In this document: positions 15,735 through 24,309 of the stretch, piece after piece | Position numbering within the stretch: position 1 is the first letter of the stretch | How the letters are laid out: each line of letters opens with the position of its first letter | Source of the DNA: DASXTW01 sp036505215 | GTDB lineage: Bacteria > Actinomycetota > UBA4738 | Reading direction: 5' to 3' | NCBI GenBank assembly: GCA_036505215.1 | Contig: DASXTW010000160.1 | Coordinates: 18,504 to 82,503 of the forward strand | Length of the DNA: 64,000 nt | Translations under genes and position numbers: made by a program | Notes under the pieces: generated by a model | Database searches by the model: none | The model's input: only the letters and a program-made list of their open reading frames with translations | What the model was told of the DNA's origin: nothing

Positions 15735-16543
15735 CTGTACGTGACTTCGGGAAGCTCGAGCAGGGGCTCGAGTCCCAAGGTGAGCCCCGGGCGGTCGACC
15801 ACCTTCTTGATCGCCAGGAGCACGCCCGGCATGAACGAAACCCGCTGGGACGAATCGTGCCGGAGCGTCAGGGTCTGGCCGAGCCCACCGAAGATGACTT
15901 CTTGATGGGCAACCAGACCCGGGAGGCGGACCGAGTGGATCCGGATGCCTTCCACGTCGCCACCCCGCACTCCCTTGACGTTCTCCTCGCCGGGGCCTTC
16001 CCAGGACTCCTGTCGCGCCTTGGCCATCATCTCTGCCGTGGCCAGCGCCGTCCCCGAGGGTGCGTCTGCCTTGCCCTCGTGGTGCAGCTCGATGATCTCT
16101 GCTGCGGGGAAGAACCGCGCAGCCTGCTGGGCGAACCGCTGGAGCAGGACGGCCCCGATGGCGAAGTTCGGCGCCACGATCACGTTCGACTCGTTGCCCT
16201 CGTCCTCGAGCAGCCTGCGGATCTCGTCGAGCTCCTTCTCCCCGATCCCGGTGGTTCCGACGACGATGTGCATGGCGTGCTCGATGGCCCACCGGATGTT
16301 TTCCATCACCACGTCCGGCCGGGTGAAGTCCACGGCCACCTCGGTCTCGGCCTGGAGCAGGGTGTCGAGCTCGTTGGAGATCCGGACGTCGACCTCCGGG
16401 TGCCCGATCATCCGCCCGAGATGCTCGCCTCCGAAGGACGGATTGATGCCGGCGACCAGGGCCAGATCCGGGTCTTCGGCCACGGCCTGGCAGACCAGCC
16501 GGCCCATGCGGCCGGCACAGCCGAGGACCCCGACCCGGATCAA
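15731..16543 (-). CDS. dapB: 4-hydroxy-tetrahydrodipicolinate reductase
   Basis: NAD(P)H-dependent second step of the diaminopimelate branch. All hallmarks are present in 270 residues: nucleotide-binding GCAGRMG (8-14), VDFTRPDV (about 71-78), GTTG (about 95-98) and the catalytic ELHHEGKADAPSGTA (about 152-166). The start overlaps the M16 peptidase stop by four bases and the stop overlaps the LmbE start, so translation is probably coupled through the three genes. Confidence 0.96.
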   Translation of the reverse strand: MIRVGVLGCAGRMGRLVCQAVAEDPDLALVAGINPSFGGEHLGRMIGHPEVDVRISNELDTLLQAETEVAVDFTRPDVVMENIRWAIEHAMHIVVGTTGIGEKELDEIRRLLEDEGNESNVIVAPNFAIGAVLLQRFAQQAARFFPAAEIIELHHEGKADAPSGTALATAEMMAKARQESWEGPGEENVKGVRGGDVEGIRIHSVRLPGLVAHQEVIFGGLGQTLTLRHDSSQRVSFMPGVLLAIKKVVDRPGLTLGLEPLLELPEVTYR

Positions 16544-17889
16544 GAGCGGCCTTCCGTGTGCGCCGCCAGGGCGACCGGCGCCTCCGTCACCGCCTCGCCC
16601 ATCGCATCGTCGAAGGCATTCGCCTCGAACGGCCCGACCACGGCCAGAGCCATCGGCCTGGAGAGGACCTCGCGAGAGACCGCGACGGCGTCCTCCTTGG
16701 TCACCGCGTCCGTGCGCTCCAGGACCTCGTCGACCGAGAGGATCTCTCCGTGGCTGATCTCCGAGCGCCCGATCCGGGACATTCGGCCGCTGGTGTCCTC
16801 CAACGACAGGACCAGCGAACCCTTGAGGTGACCCTTGGCTCGCTCCAGCTCGGGGTCGGTCAGTCCTCCTTCGGCGATGTTCCGGAGCTCCCGATTGACG
16901 ATCGAGAGCACCTCGTGGGCCTTCGAGGGTGTGGTCCCCGCATACACGGAGAACAGCCCGGTCTCGGCGAACATCGAGTGATAGCTATACACCGAGTACG
17001 CCAGACCGCGCTTCTCCCGGATCTCCTGGAACAACCGGGAGGACATCCCGCCCCCCAGCACGGAGTTCACCACGCCGAACGGGAACCGGCGAGGATCCTT
17101 CCTGGAGTAGCCGCTGGTTCCGATGGCGATGTGAGCCTGCTCGGTCGGGCGGTTCCGCACCACCGTTGCCGCCGTCACCGGGGGCACGTCGCCTCCGGCC
17201 CGAACCCGCGGTGAGATGTCCGTGGAGACCATCGGACCGGTGTCCATCTGCTCCTCCACCAGCCGACACACGTCCTCGTGGCGAAGGTTGCCGGCCGCCG
17301 CGATGACGAAGTGGCGCGGCTCGTAGAGGCGGTTGTAGAAGCGCTTGATCTGGTCTCGAGACACGCCTGCCACCGTCTCCCTGGTGCCGAGGACCGGCCG
17401 CCCCAGCGGGTGGCCCTGCCACAGGGTCTCGGCGAACAGATCGTGGATCAGATCGCCGGGATCGTCGTCTCGCATGTTGATCTCTTCCAGGATCACCATG
17501 CGCTCTGCCTCGAAGTCCTTCCGCGCGAGTACCGAGTTCTGGAGCATGTCGCTCATGTACTCGACGGCCATCGGGAGGTCCTGGTCCCGGACACGGCAGT
17601 AGTAGCACGTGTACTCCTTGGCGGTGAAGGCGTTGAGGTCCCCGCCGACGGCGTCGAACGCCTCGGCGATGTCGGTGGCCGTCCTCCTCTTCGTCCCCTT
17701 GAACAGAAGGTGCTCGAGGAAGTGCGAAGCCCCAGCGATGGACGGCCGCTCGTCGCGGGATCCGACGTCCACCCACACGCCCAGGGCAACCGAGCGCATG
17801 CCAGGCATGTCCTCGGTGACCACCCGGAGGCCCGAGGCGTACTCACTCCGGGATAGCTCGATGGCGCGAGGGCGCGTCCGGGGACTCAA
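16540..17889 (-). CDS. M16 family zinc peptidase (processing-peptidase-like)
   Basis: Insulinase/pitrilysin-type peptidase of 449 residues with the inverted zinc motif HFLEH (about 56-60) and downstream glutamate, followed by the second, inactive-type domain (about 220-430). The TTG start at 17889 overlaps the pnp stop (TTGA), and the M16-like SEYASGLRVVTE sequence follows within 15 residues. In actinobacteria and firmicutes this gene normally follows pnp, but its natural substrate is uncertain. Confidence 0.9.
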   Translation of the reverse strand: MSPRTRPRAIELSRSEYASGLRVVTEDMPGMRSVALGVWVDVGSRDERPSIAGASHFLEHLLFKGTKRRTATDIAEAFDAVGGDLNAFTAKEYTCYYCRVRDQDLPMAVEYMSDMLQNSVLARKDFEAERMVILEEINMRDDDPGDLIHDLFAETLWQGHPLGRPVLGTRETVAGVSRDQIKRFYNRLYEPRHFVIAAAGNLRHEDVCRLVEEQMDTGPMVSTDISPRVRAGGDVPPVTAATVVRNRPTEQAHIAIGTSGYSRKDPRRFPFGVVNSVLGGGMSSRLFQEIREKRGLAYSVYSYHSMFAETGLFSVYAGTTPSKAHEVLSIVNRELRNIAEGGLTDPELERAKGHLKGSLVLSLEDTSGRMSRIGRSEISHGEILSVDEVLERTDAVTKEDAVAVSREVLSRPMALAVVGPFEANAFDDAMGEAVTEAPVALAAHTEGRS

Positions 17890-20210
17890 CTGTCGCGCCG
17901 GTCCCCGCGCCGCTCTCCCCGATCGCCGCGGTCTCGATCCCGCCGGGGCCTGAAGCCGCGGCCGCGATCGCGTGCCTCGCCCTCAGGGCGGGGCCTCCGC
18001 TCGCCCCGGGGCGCGCCGTCGCTCTCCTCCCGCGGCCATCCTCCCTCCGGGGGATCCCAACCCTCGCCCACCGGCTTCAGGCTCACCTTCGTCCTGCCCA
18101 TGTTGTCCGTCTCGACGGAGTCGATCTCCACGAGCAGGTGATCGCCCACGTTGACGGCCTCTTCCACACTCGACAAGCGTTTTCCTCGACCGAGCTTCGA
18201 GATGTGAACCATTCCGTCCCGGCCGGGAAGGATGTTCACGAAGGCGCCGAACGTGGTGGTCTTGACCACCGTGCCCTCGTACCGCTCGCCGACCTGCGGC
18301 ATCCGCGGATTCACGATCGCCTCGATCATCTCGACCGCCTTCTCCGCACCCTCGCCTTCCCGGGAGCCGATGAACACGCGGCCGTCGTCCTCGATGTCGA
18401 TGTCGGCGCCCGTGACGGCGATGATCTCGTTGATCCGCTTGCCCTTCGGCCCGATGACCTCGCCGATCTTGTCCACCGGGATCTGCTTCATGATCACCCG
18501 GGGAGCTTTCAGCGAGAGCTCATGTCGCGGCTCGGAGAGGGTCCGGAGCATCGTGTCCAGGATGAACAGCCGGGCTTCCCTGGCCTGCTTGAGGGCCCCG
18601 CTGAGGACTTCAGCCGGCAGGCCCGTCACCTTCGTGTCGAGCTGCAGGGCAGTGACGAAGTCCCTGGTACCGGCGACTTTGAAGTCCATGTCGCCCAGGG
18701 CATCTTCCGCTCCGAGAATGTCGGTCAGCGTGACGAAATCGCCGTCCTCGGCGATCAGGCCCATGGCGATCCCGGCCACCGGCGCCTTGATAGGAACGCC
18801 GGCGTCCATCAGGGAAAGTGTGGAAGCGCACACGCTGGCCATGGATGTCGACCCGTTGGACTCGAGCACGTCCGAGACCAGCCGCAGCGTGTACGGGAAC
18901 TCGTCCTCGTCCGGAACGACCGGGACGAGGGCCCGCTCCGCCAGCGCCCCGTGGCCGATCTCCCTGCGCCTGGGGCTACCGATCCGGCCCACCTCCCCCG
19001 TGGAGAACGGAGGGAAGTTGTAGTGGTGGATGTAGCGCTTGGTGTCCTCGGGATCCAGGGTGTCGATCATCTGGGTCATCCGCAGCATCCCGAGCGTCGC
19101 CACGTTGAGGACCTGCGTCTCCCCTCGCTGGAACAGCCCCGAGCCATGCGCCCGAGGGATCAGTCCGACCTCACAGGAGAGCCGCCGGATTTCGTCGGTC
19201 TTGCGCCCGTCCAGGCGGATACCTTCGGAGACGATCCGCCTGCGCATGCTCTTCTTCTGGAGATCCTTGTAGGCCGGCGAGATTTGTGAGGCGCGTGCAG
19301 CGAACTCCTCCTCGCCCCACCGGTCCAAGAGGTGGGCCTTGAGCTCCTCCTTGAGCGCGTCCAGCCTGGCCTCCCGCTCCTGCTTCGCCGTGACCAGCGC
19401 TTCGGGCAGGCGTGGTTCGGCGAACTCCTCGATGGCCCGGAACACCTCGTCGGAGTACACGGGGGTGGGGACGAACTCGGCAGGCTTGGTCCCCGCCTCC
19501 TCGATGATCTGTCGCTGGAAGTCGATCAGTTCGGCAATGTGGCGCTTGGCGACTTCCAGTCCCTCTGCCACGACGTCCTCCGTGGGGCTGGTCTCGCCGT
19601 CCTGGATGCGGCTCCAGGCGCCCTCGGGCGCCTCGCCCTCGACCATCAGGATGTCGATCGAACCCTGGTCGTTCTGGCGTCCGGCGACCACGACGTCGAA
19701 GGTGGCCAGGTCGAGCTCCTGATAGGTGGGATTGACCTTCCACTGGCTCCCGATGAGCCCGAGTCGAACGGCCGCTACCGGGCCGTCGAAGGGCAGGCCG
19801 GCCAGGCACACGGCCAGGCTCGCCGCGTTGATGCCCGGGATGTCGTAGGCGTTGGCCAGGTCGGCCGACAGAACGGTGATGACCACCTGCACCTCGTCCC
19901 GGTACCCCTCCTTGAACGTGGGCCGGAGGGGGCGGTCGGTGAGGCGGGCGGTGAGGATGGCCGTCTCGGACGGGCGGCCCTCCCTGCGGAAGAATCCGCC
20001 GGGAATCTTCCCGGCCGCGTACATGCGCTCCTCCACGTCGACCGTGAGGGGGAAGAAGTCGATCCCCTCCCGAGGAGCGGCTGTCGTGCACGTGGCCAGC
20101 ACCTGGGTCTCCCCCAGGGTCACCACGCACGAGCCATGGGCTTGCTTGGCGAGCTTGCCGGTTTCGATGGCGAAATCGGACCCGCCGATGGTCCTGCTTC
20201 TCTTGATCAC
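17886..20210 (-). CDS. pnp: Polyribonucleotide nucleotidyltransferase (PNPase)
   Basis: Phosphorolytic 3'-5' exoribonuclease. GTG 20210, with GGAGGAAC upstream, gives 774 residues beginning IKRSRTIGG. Domains in order: first RNase PH domain, alpha-helical domain, second RNase PH domain, KH (VIGPKGKRINEI) and S1 (GERYEGTVVKTTTFGAFV), then an unusually basic and acidic low-complexity tail of about 70 residues rich in R, D, G and E, as in other actinobacterial PNPases. The rpsO-pnp pair is conserved; the spacer holds two hairpins and repeat copy B. Confidence 0.97.
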   Translation of the reverse strand: MIKRSRTIGGSDFAIETGKLAKQAHGSCVVTLGETQVLATCTTAAPREGIDFFPLTVDVEERMYAAGKIPGGFFRREGRPSETAILTARLTDRPLRPTFKEGYRDEVQVVITVLSADLANAYDIPGINAASLAVCLAGLPFDGPVAAVRLGLIGSQWKVNPTYQELDLATFDVVVAGRQNDQGSIDILMVEGEAPEGAWSRIQDGETSPTEDVVAEGLEVAKRHIAELIDFQRQIIEEAGTKPAEFVPTPVYSDEVFRAIEEFAEPRLPEALVTAKQEREARLDALKEELKAHLLDRWGEEEFAARASQISPAYKDLQKKSMRRRIVSEGIRLDGRKTDEIRRLSCEVGLIPRAHGSGLFQRGETQVLNVATLGMLRMTQMIDTLDPEDTKRYIHHYNFPPFSTGEVGRIGSPRRREIGHGALAERALVPVVPDEDEFPYTLRLVSDVLESNGSTSMASVCASTLSLMDAGVPIKAPVAGIAMGLIAEDGDFVTLTDILGAEDALGDMDFKVAGTRDFVTALQLDTKVTGLPAEVLSGALKQAREARLFILDTMLRTLSEPRHELSLKAPRVIMKQIPVDKIGEVIGPKGKRINEIIAVTGADIDIEDDGRVFIGSREGEGAEKAVEMIEAIVNPRMPQVGERYEGTVVKTTTFGAFVNILPGRDGMVHISKLGRGKRLSSVEEAVNVGDHLLVEIDSVETDNMGRTKVSLKPVGEGWDPPEGGWPREESDGAPRGERRPRPEGEARDRGRGFRPRRDRDRGDRGERRGDRRDS

Positions 20211-20317
20211 TGGCGTTCCTCCTTGAACGCCGGCGCGAGGTGCGCCGGATAGTCTCAAGGAGCCTTCGTGCGGGGGCCCGCGGCCAGTTGTCAGTGGTGG
20301 GCCTCGGTCCATCTTCC

Positions 20318-20416
20318 TCGATGACCCTCGCCTTCGGCGAGTCTCATCGACCAGGGCGCCTGAAGCAGCTCATCCGCTCCGCTTCGCTCCGCGGGCTGCT
20401 TCCCCCCTGGACCCCC
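20318..20416 (-). repeat. Structured repeat, copy B
   Basis: Read on the minus strand: GGGGGTCCAGGGGGG core (20416 down), ending CCTGG near 20351, then hairpin two at 20350-20318: TCGATGA, GA, CTCGCC, GAA, GGCGAG, GG, TCATCGA. The internal loops GA/GG and the GAA loop equal those in copy A while both stems differ by compensating changes. It occupies most of the 342-base rpsO-pnp gap. Confidence 0.8.
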
Positions 20417-20508
20417 GATGGTTCCGGGGTCCGCGACTGATAACTGACCACCCTTGACGATCGGCTCCTGCGGTGGTCCTACGAAGTTCCTGTCCTGTTC
20501 CTTCCTCC

Positions 20509-20541
20509 CCTCTCTGCGAGAGAGGGCGGCTCTCGCCGCCC
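20509..20541 (-). other. Paired hairpins after rpsO (possible RNase III or processing site)
   Basis: Immediately after the rpsO stop two alternative hairpins are possible: GGGCGGC with GCCGCCC (20524-20541) and CCTCTCT with AGAGAGG (20509-20525). They share bases 20524-20525 and so exclude each other. No T run follows, so they are not ordinary terminators. In other bacteria the rpsO-pnp spacer is an RNase III site; that function is inferred here. Confidence 0.4.
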
Positions 20542-20552
20542 CCCTTGTGTCT

Positions 20553-20822
20553 CTAGCGCCTCAGCCCCAGGCGCGCGATCAGCGCCCGGTACCTCTCGAC
20601 ATCCTCTCGCCTGAGGTAATCGAGCAACCGGCGCCGTTTCCCCACCATCTGAAGGAGCCCACGCCTGGAGTGATGGTCCGATCGGTGGGTCTTCAGGTGC
20701 TCGGTGAGGTCTTCGATGCGCCTGCTCAACAGCGCGATCTGGACTTCGGGCGAGCCGGTATCGGTCTGGCCCCGCCTGTAGTCGCTGATCAGCGTGGATT
20801 TCTGCTCTTTGAGGAGTGCCAT
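20553..20822 (-). CDS. rpsO: 30S ribosomal protein S15
   Basis: Primary 16S rRNA-binding protein of the small subunit central domain. The 89-residue product is full length and has the family pattern: DTGSPEVQIALLSRRI (about 21-36), HLKTHRSDHHSRRGL (about 42-56) and KRRRLLDYL (about 62-70). It lies upstream of pnp as in most bacteria. S15 is often autoregulated through its leader, but I see no defined leader structure in the 39 bases to capA. Confidence 0.97.
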   Translation of the reverse strand: MALLKEQKSTLISDYRRGQTDTGSPEVQIALLSRRIEDLTEHLKTHRSDHHSRRGLLQMVGKRRRLLDYLRREDVERYRALIARLGLRR

Positions 20823-20861
20823 TGAACGAAAGCAAGGTTACCACACGGTCCCACCCGGACT

Positions 20862-21965
20862 TCAGGTAGTTCCCCTGAGCACGGGGTGGCCGGAGACCTC
20901 GATGAACGCGGGGATCAGACGGCCCTTGAACGTGGCCTTGGGCGACACGGTGACCTCGGCCACGGCCGTCGTCGCCCCTGCGGTCGAGTGCCGCGGCCAC
21001 ACGAAGTTGCCCAGGCTGTAGAAGATCGGGCGGCCCTTGTACACGCCCATCGGCTGGAGGCGGTGGGAATGGCCTCCGAAGATGGCGTCGGCTCCGGCGT
21101 CGATCAGGCGATGGGCCAGTTGGACATCGCCCGCGCGAGGCCGCGTATCCAGCTCCACTCCCCAGTGGATGGCGACGACGACGATGTCGGCTTTCTTGCT
21201 CGCGGCTCGCACCGCCGCGACCATGGCGTCCTCGTCGTGCCCAGCAGCGGTCCCCGGCTTGTCCGGCCCCGCCACCGCGGTCGGCCAGGGATCAACGACC
21301 TTGTCGAACCCGACCACCGCGATCTTCCAGCCCTCCACGTCGAACAGAGCGGGCGACAGGGCCTCCTTATCGTCTCTGCCCGCCCCCACGGGTGCGATGC
21401 GATTCTTGAGCAGGTTCTTCCGGCCGTCCACGACCGCCGCAGGCCCGTAGTCGTACCCGTGGTTGTTGCCGAGGTTGGCCACCTCCACCCCGGCCTTGCG
21501 CATCGAGGGCAGCGCAGCAGGGTCGCACCTGAAGTTGAACTCCTTCGGAACCGGCCGTCCCAGGTTCGAGATTGCGCACTCCAGGTTGATGACCGTGAGG
21601 TCGTCCCGCTTGAACAGCCCGCTCAGCCCCGACCAGGCCCACGCGTAGCCGTGGACCCTGAAGTTCGGGATGTAGCTCGGATCAACGTTGACGTCACCGG
21701 TGCCGTGGATGACGAGCTTGCCGCGGGCCGCCGGCGAGCGCTCGGTCATCGGCGGCGAGGTCGATTCCGAAACTGACGGAGAGGTGGAGGCCGGCGCGGA
21801 GACCTCAGCCGGAAGAGGAGAGCCGCGCTGGGCAAGCGGGGACGTTCCTCGGTCGGTGAACAAGCGGACCGAGACCCCCGTCGCGATCAGCAGCACCACC
21901 CCGAGGGGCAGGAGCAAACGGGCCGAAGAGCGGGACGGCCTGCGATGCATTCCCCGGTGTGGCAT
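20862..21965 (-). CDS. CapA-like metallophosphatase-fold protein, membrane anchored
   Basis: Protein of up to 367 residues with an N-terminal membrane helix (about 17-35), a Ser/Thr/Pro-rich linker, and a PGA_cap/CapA domain from about residue 82: GTGDVNVDP, NLECAIS, NLGNNHGYDYG, HWGVELDT, GGHSHRLQP. The fold is that of poly-gamma-glutamate capsule protein CapA, although no capB/capC homologue is nearby, so capsule synthesis is not established. A second start, ATG 21950, is possible. It lies between ribF and rpsO. Confidence 0.82.
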   Translation of the reverse strand: MPHRGMHRRPSRSSARLLLPLGVVLLIATGVSVRLFTDRGTSPLAQRGSPLPAEVSAPASTSPSVSESTSPPMTERSPAARGKLVIHGTGDVNVDPSYIPNFRVHGYAWAWSGLSGLFKRDDLTVINLECAISNLGRPVPKEFNFRCDPAALPSMRKAGVEVANLGNNHGYDYGPAAVVDGRKNLLKNRIAPVGAGRDDKEALSPALFDVEGWKIAVVGFDKVVDPWPTAVAGPDKPGTAAGHDEDAMVAAVRAASKKADIVVVAIHWGVELDTRPRAGDVQLAHRLIDAGADAIFGGHSHRLQPMGVYKGRPIFYSLGNFVWPRHSTAGATTAVAEVTVSPKATFKGRLIPAFIEVSGHPVLRGTT

Positions 21966-22003
21966 TGCCTTCGTCGAACTCCTCAGCTCACGGGGGAGGC
22001 CGC

Positions 22004-22927
22004 TCAGGCCACCAGCGCCCGCGTCCGTTCGACATCGTCCTTGATCTGGCGAGCCAGGTCCTCCGCCGAGTCGAAGCGAGCCTCATCCCGCAGACGCTCC
22101 CAGAACTCTAGGGCCATGGGTCGCCCGATCAAGTCACCTTCGAAGTCGAGCAGGAACGCCTCCGCGTGGAGCGGCTCGCCGCCGAATGTGGGATTCGTTC
22201 CGACATTGATCGCCGCGAGGAAGGAACCTTCACCCACGTGCGCCTTACCTGCGTACACGCCCTCGCCAGGGAGAAGCATCCGCGGAGACACGCCAAGGTT
22301 GGCCGTGGGAAAGCCCAGCCCTCTTCCCCTGCCGGCGCCGGTCGTGACCGTGCCGTCCAGGACGTATCGCCGCCCCAGAGCCTCGGTCGGCCACTCCAGG
22401 TCCCCGTTGACGAGGGCTTCGCGGATCGAAGACGAAGAGACCGGCCGGCCATCGATCTTCAGGAGCGAGACAGCTTCGACCGAGAAACCGTTGGCCGCGC
22501 CCAGATCCGTCAGCACGGCGAGGTTTCCTCTGGCCTTGTGGCCGAAGGTGAAGTTCGAGCCGACCACGGCGTGCTCGGCGCGAGCACCTTCCACCAGGAC
22601 CCGCCTGACGAAGTCCTCGGGCGGCCACCGGGAGAACTCCTCGGTGAACTCGAGAACGATCAGCGCACCGATGCCGACCTCCGCGATGAGCGAGGCCTTT
22701 CGGTCGAGCGTGGTCAGTAGGCGGGGCTCCGCTCCGGGGGTGAGGATCTCCCTGGGGTGCCGGTCGAACGTGACGGCCACGGGCAAGAGTCCCCGAGCCC
22801 TGGCAACCGCGACAGTTCGGCGGAGCACCGTCTGATGGCCTCGATGAACGCCGTCGAAGAAGCCGATCGTGACGGCGGTGGGCCCGACGGCGAGCGGCAG
22901 TGAATCGAACCCCTGGACCAGATCCAT
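22004..22927 (-). CDS. ribF: Bifunctional riboflavin kinase/FAD synthetase
   Basis: Makes FMN and FAD from riboflavin. With the ATG at 22927 the product has 307 residues: an N-terminal nucleotidyltransferase domain with GFFDGVHRGHQ (about 23-33) and the SSSSIREAL motif (about 170-178), and a C-terminal riboflavin kinase domain with GRGRGLGFPTANL and GVYAG. A TTG 18 bases upstream is possible but adds only PPGD-like residues. No ribosome site is evident; TACCCT lies nine bases ahead of the ATG, so a near-leaderless mRNA is possible. Confidence 0.95.
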   Translation of the reverse strand: MDLVQGFDSLPLAVGPTAVTIGFFDGVHRGHQTVLRRTVAVARARGLLPVAVTFDRHPREILTPGAEPRLLTTLDRKASLIAEVGIGALIVLEFTEEFSRWPPEDFVRRVLVEGARAEHAVVGSNFTFGHKARGNLAVLTDLGAANGFSVEAVSLLKIDGRPVSSSSIREALVNGDLEWPTEALGRRYVLDGTVTTGAGRGRGLGFPTANLGVSPRMLLPGEGVYAGKAHVGEGSFLAAINVGTNPTFGGEPLHAEAFLLDFEGDLIGRPMALEFWERLRDEARFDSAEDLARQIKDDVERTRALVA

Positions 22928-22956
22928 GTCACCGGGAGGGTACAAGATGGGTCACC

Positions 22957-22988
22957 CGGCTCCGCTGCGGCAGCTGGAGTCCCCCTGG
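22957..22988 (+). repeat. Degenerate partial copy of the structured repeat
   Basis: The plus-strand stretch CAGCTGGAGTCCCCCTGG matches the right end of the repeat family (compare CTCCCCCTGG in copy A), but no left half or clear second hairpin is present. Confidence 0.4.
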
Positions 22989-23001
22989 GACGCCGAGATG
23001 A

Positions 23002-23361
23002 TCAGAACGTGAGGATCTTGTCCACTTCCGCCGCGAGCGTGACCGCCTCGGTCGGCGTTGTCCATCGACCGTCCACGACTGCCAGGTTCTCGTCCGTCGC
23101 CCCACGGGCGACCGCGCACGCCTTTCACACGTACACCGTGGCTCGATCCTTGAGCCCGGCCAGCAGCTCCTTCATGGGAGGAACGCCGATCCCCTGGATC
23201 GTCTCGGCATTGTCCTCGAGCAGGATCTCAGCGCCGTCTCCTGCGAAGAGCACCGTGACGTCCTGTCCCACTTCGAGCGAGCCGTTCACCGCCATGTGCA
23301 GCGGGACCGACGCCGCTGTTGGATCGCCGGTGCCCCGGGTGACGATATACAGGAACCTCAC
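23002..23361 (-). CDS. DsrE-like protein, probable selenoprotein (in-frame TGA at codon 79)
   Basis: DsrE/DsrF-type small sulfur-redox protein. GTG 23361 follows GGAGGGG and gives RFLYIVTRGTGDPT, a typical start. The frame meets TGA at 23127-23125 (codon 79), then continues in frame with KACAVARGATDENLA to TGA at 23002, 119 residues in all. Family members have a CxxC here (VYVCGACA-like); the TGA replaces the first Cys, giving UxxC. A 7-bp hairpin GTCGCCC/GGGCGAC with a GUG loop begins 12 bases after TGA (loop 19 bases away), which fits the bacterial SECIS rules. The alternative is a nonsense mutation or sequencing error; conserved coding after the TGA argues against decay. Confidence 0.68.
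23096..23112 (-). promoter_or_regulatory. Candidate bacterial SECIS hairpin
   Basis: Stem of seven perfect pairs (23106-23112 with 23096-23102), three-base loop GUG on the mRNA, G in first position, 19 bases from the in-frame UGA. It lies within the coding sequence, as bacterial SECIS elements do. Confidence 0.55.
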
Positions 23362-23380
23362 AGCCGACCCCTCCTTCCTA

Positions 23381-23452
23381 TTAACCGATTCCGCCGAAGC
23401 CCAACCCGCCCGTGTCGTCCTGGATGACCTTGTGCTGCAGAAGATCGGCCAT
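23381..23452 (-). CDS. Possible 23-residue small protein upstream of the DsrE gene
   Basis: A short frame from ATG 23452 to TAA 23381 is preceded by GAGGTGG with good spacing and ends 20 bases before the DsrE-like start. The product (MADLLQHKV, then a Gly-rich tail) resembles nothing I recognise. It could be a real small protein, a translational coupler, or chance. Confidence 0.3.
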   Translation of the reverse strand: MADLLQHKVIQDDTGGLGFGGIG

Positions 23453-23520
23453 CGGGTCCACCTCGCTCGGCTCCACGATAGGGCCATCGGCAGCTCCGTG
23501 GAAGGGCCGGCGGGTCGCCT

Positions 23521-24309
23521 TCAGCAGTCGCTCGGACGAGCGTGCTGCAGAGGCCCGAGGTCGATCCCATGGCGACGGGCCAGGGCCACCACTCGCCGTC
23601 GGTAGACGTTCATGTCCACTCGGGTCCAGTCCCCGTGGGTCTGACACCTGAGCCTCGGCACCAGCTCGCGATGGAACGGGCTGGTCAGGCTCTCGTTGTG
23701 GCCGATCACGTTCTCGAGCTGGATATCGAACCGCTGCATCAGCCAGAGGGTGAGCTCGACCGAGGCCGCGAGCTGCTCGGGGTTGTCCAGGACCTCCTGG
23801 TCGCTGAGCCCGACGTGCTCGATCCCGGTGGCCGTGTAGTTCAGCCCCACGGTGTGTCGGCACATGAGACCGAGGGGCACGAGCTGATAGATGGTCCCGT
23901 CGGTGTCGATCACGAAATGGGTACACAACCCGGGCAGCTCGTGGAGCTCCCGGTCCGGGACGTCCCGGGAGAACTCCGAGAACACCGGGGCGAAGGTCCT
24001 GGAGACGGTGACATGCTGCACGATGACCTGGGGGTGCCGCAGTCGGTAGGTCCCGATTCCGTAGTGGCGCTCGGCGTACGCCTCCATCTCCTCCTTGCGC
24101 CGGGACGGAAAGGGAATGGGGTTCCAGACGATCGGAGGGCGCACAACGGCGCTGGGAGACGGGACCGAGGGGGAGGATACCGAGCTGAGACTCGACGGTT
24201 CCGTCGATGACGCGCCGGACGGCGCCTCGGGCTGGCTGGCCGACGTGGAGCAAGCAGCGAGTACAAGGGAAGTGGCCACCACGGTCTTCAGAAGCGTTTC
24301 GCGACTCAT
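23521..24309 (-). CDS. N-acetylmuramoyl-L-alanine amidase (Amidase_2/PGRP) lipoprotein
   Basis: Cell-wall hydrolase of 262 residues, lipid-anchored by a lipobox ending at C20 (SLVLAAC) and a Ser/Pro linker. The amidase fold is seen from about residue 75: VIVQHVTVS (first zinc His), CTHFVIDTDGTIYQLVP, GIEHVG, VIGHNES (second His region) and CQTHGDW in place of the more usual H-x-D-PG. The start overlaps the truB stop by four bases (ATGA), so it belongs to the nusA-infB-truB unit. Cleavage of the MurNAc-L-Ala bond is inferred from family membership. Confidence 0.82.
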   Translation of the reverse strand: MSRETLLKTVVATSLVLAACSTSASQPEAPSGASSTEPSSLSSVSSPSVPSPSAVVRPPIVWNPIPFPSRRKEEMEAYAERHYGIGTYRLRHPQVIVQHVTVSRTFAPVFSEFSRDVPDRELHELPGLCTHFVIDTDGTIYQLVPLGLMCRHTVGLNYTATGIEHVGLSDQEVLDNPEQLAASVELTLWLMQRFDIQLENVIGHNESLTSPFHRELVPRLRCQTHGDWTRVDMNVYRRRVVALARRHGIDLGPLQHARPSDC

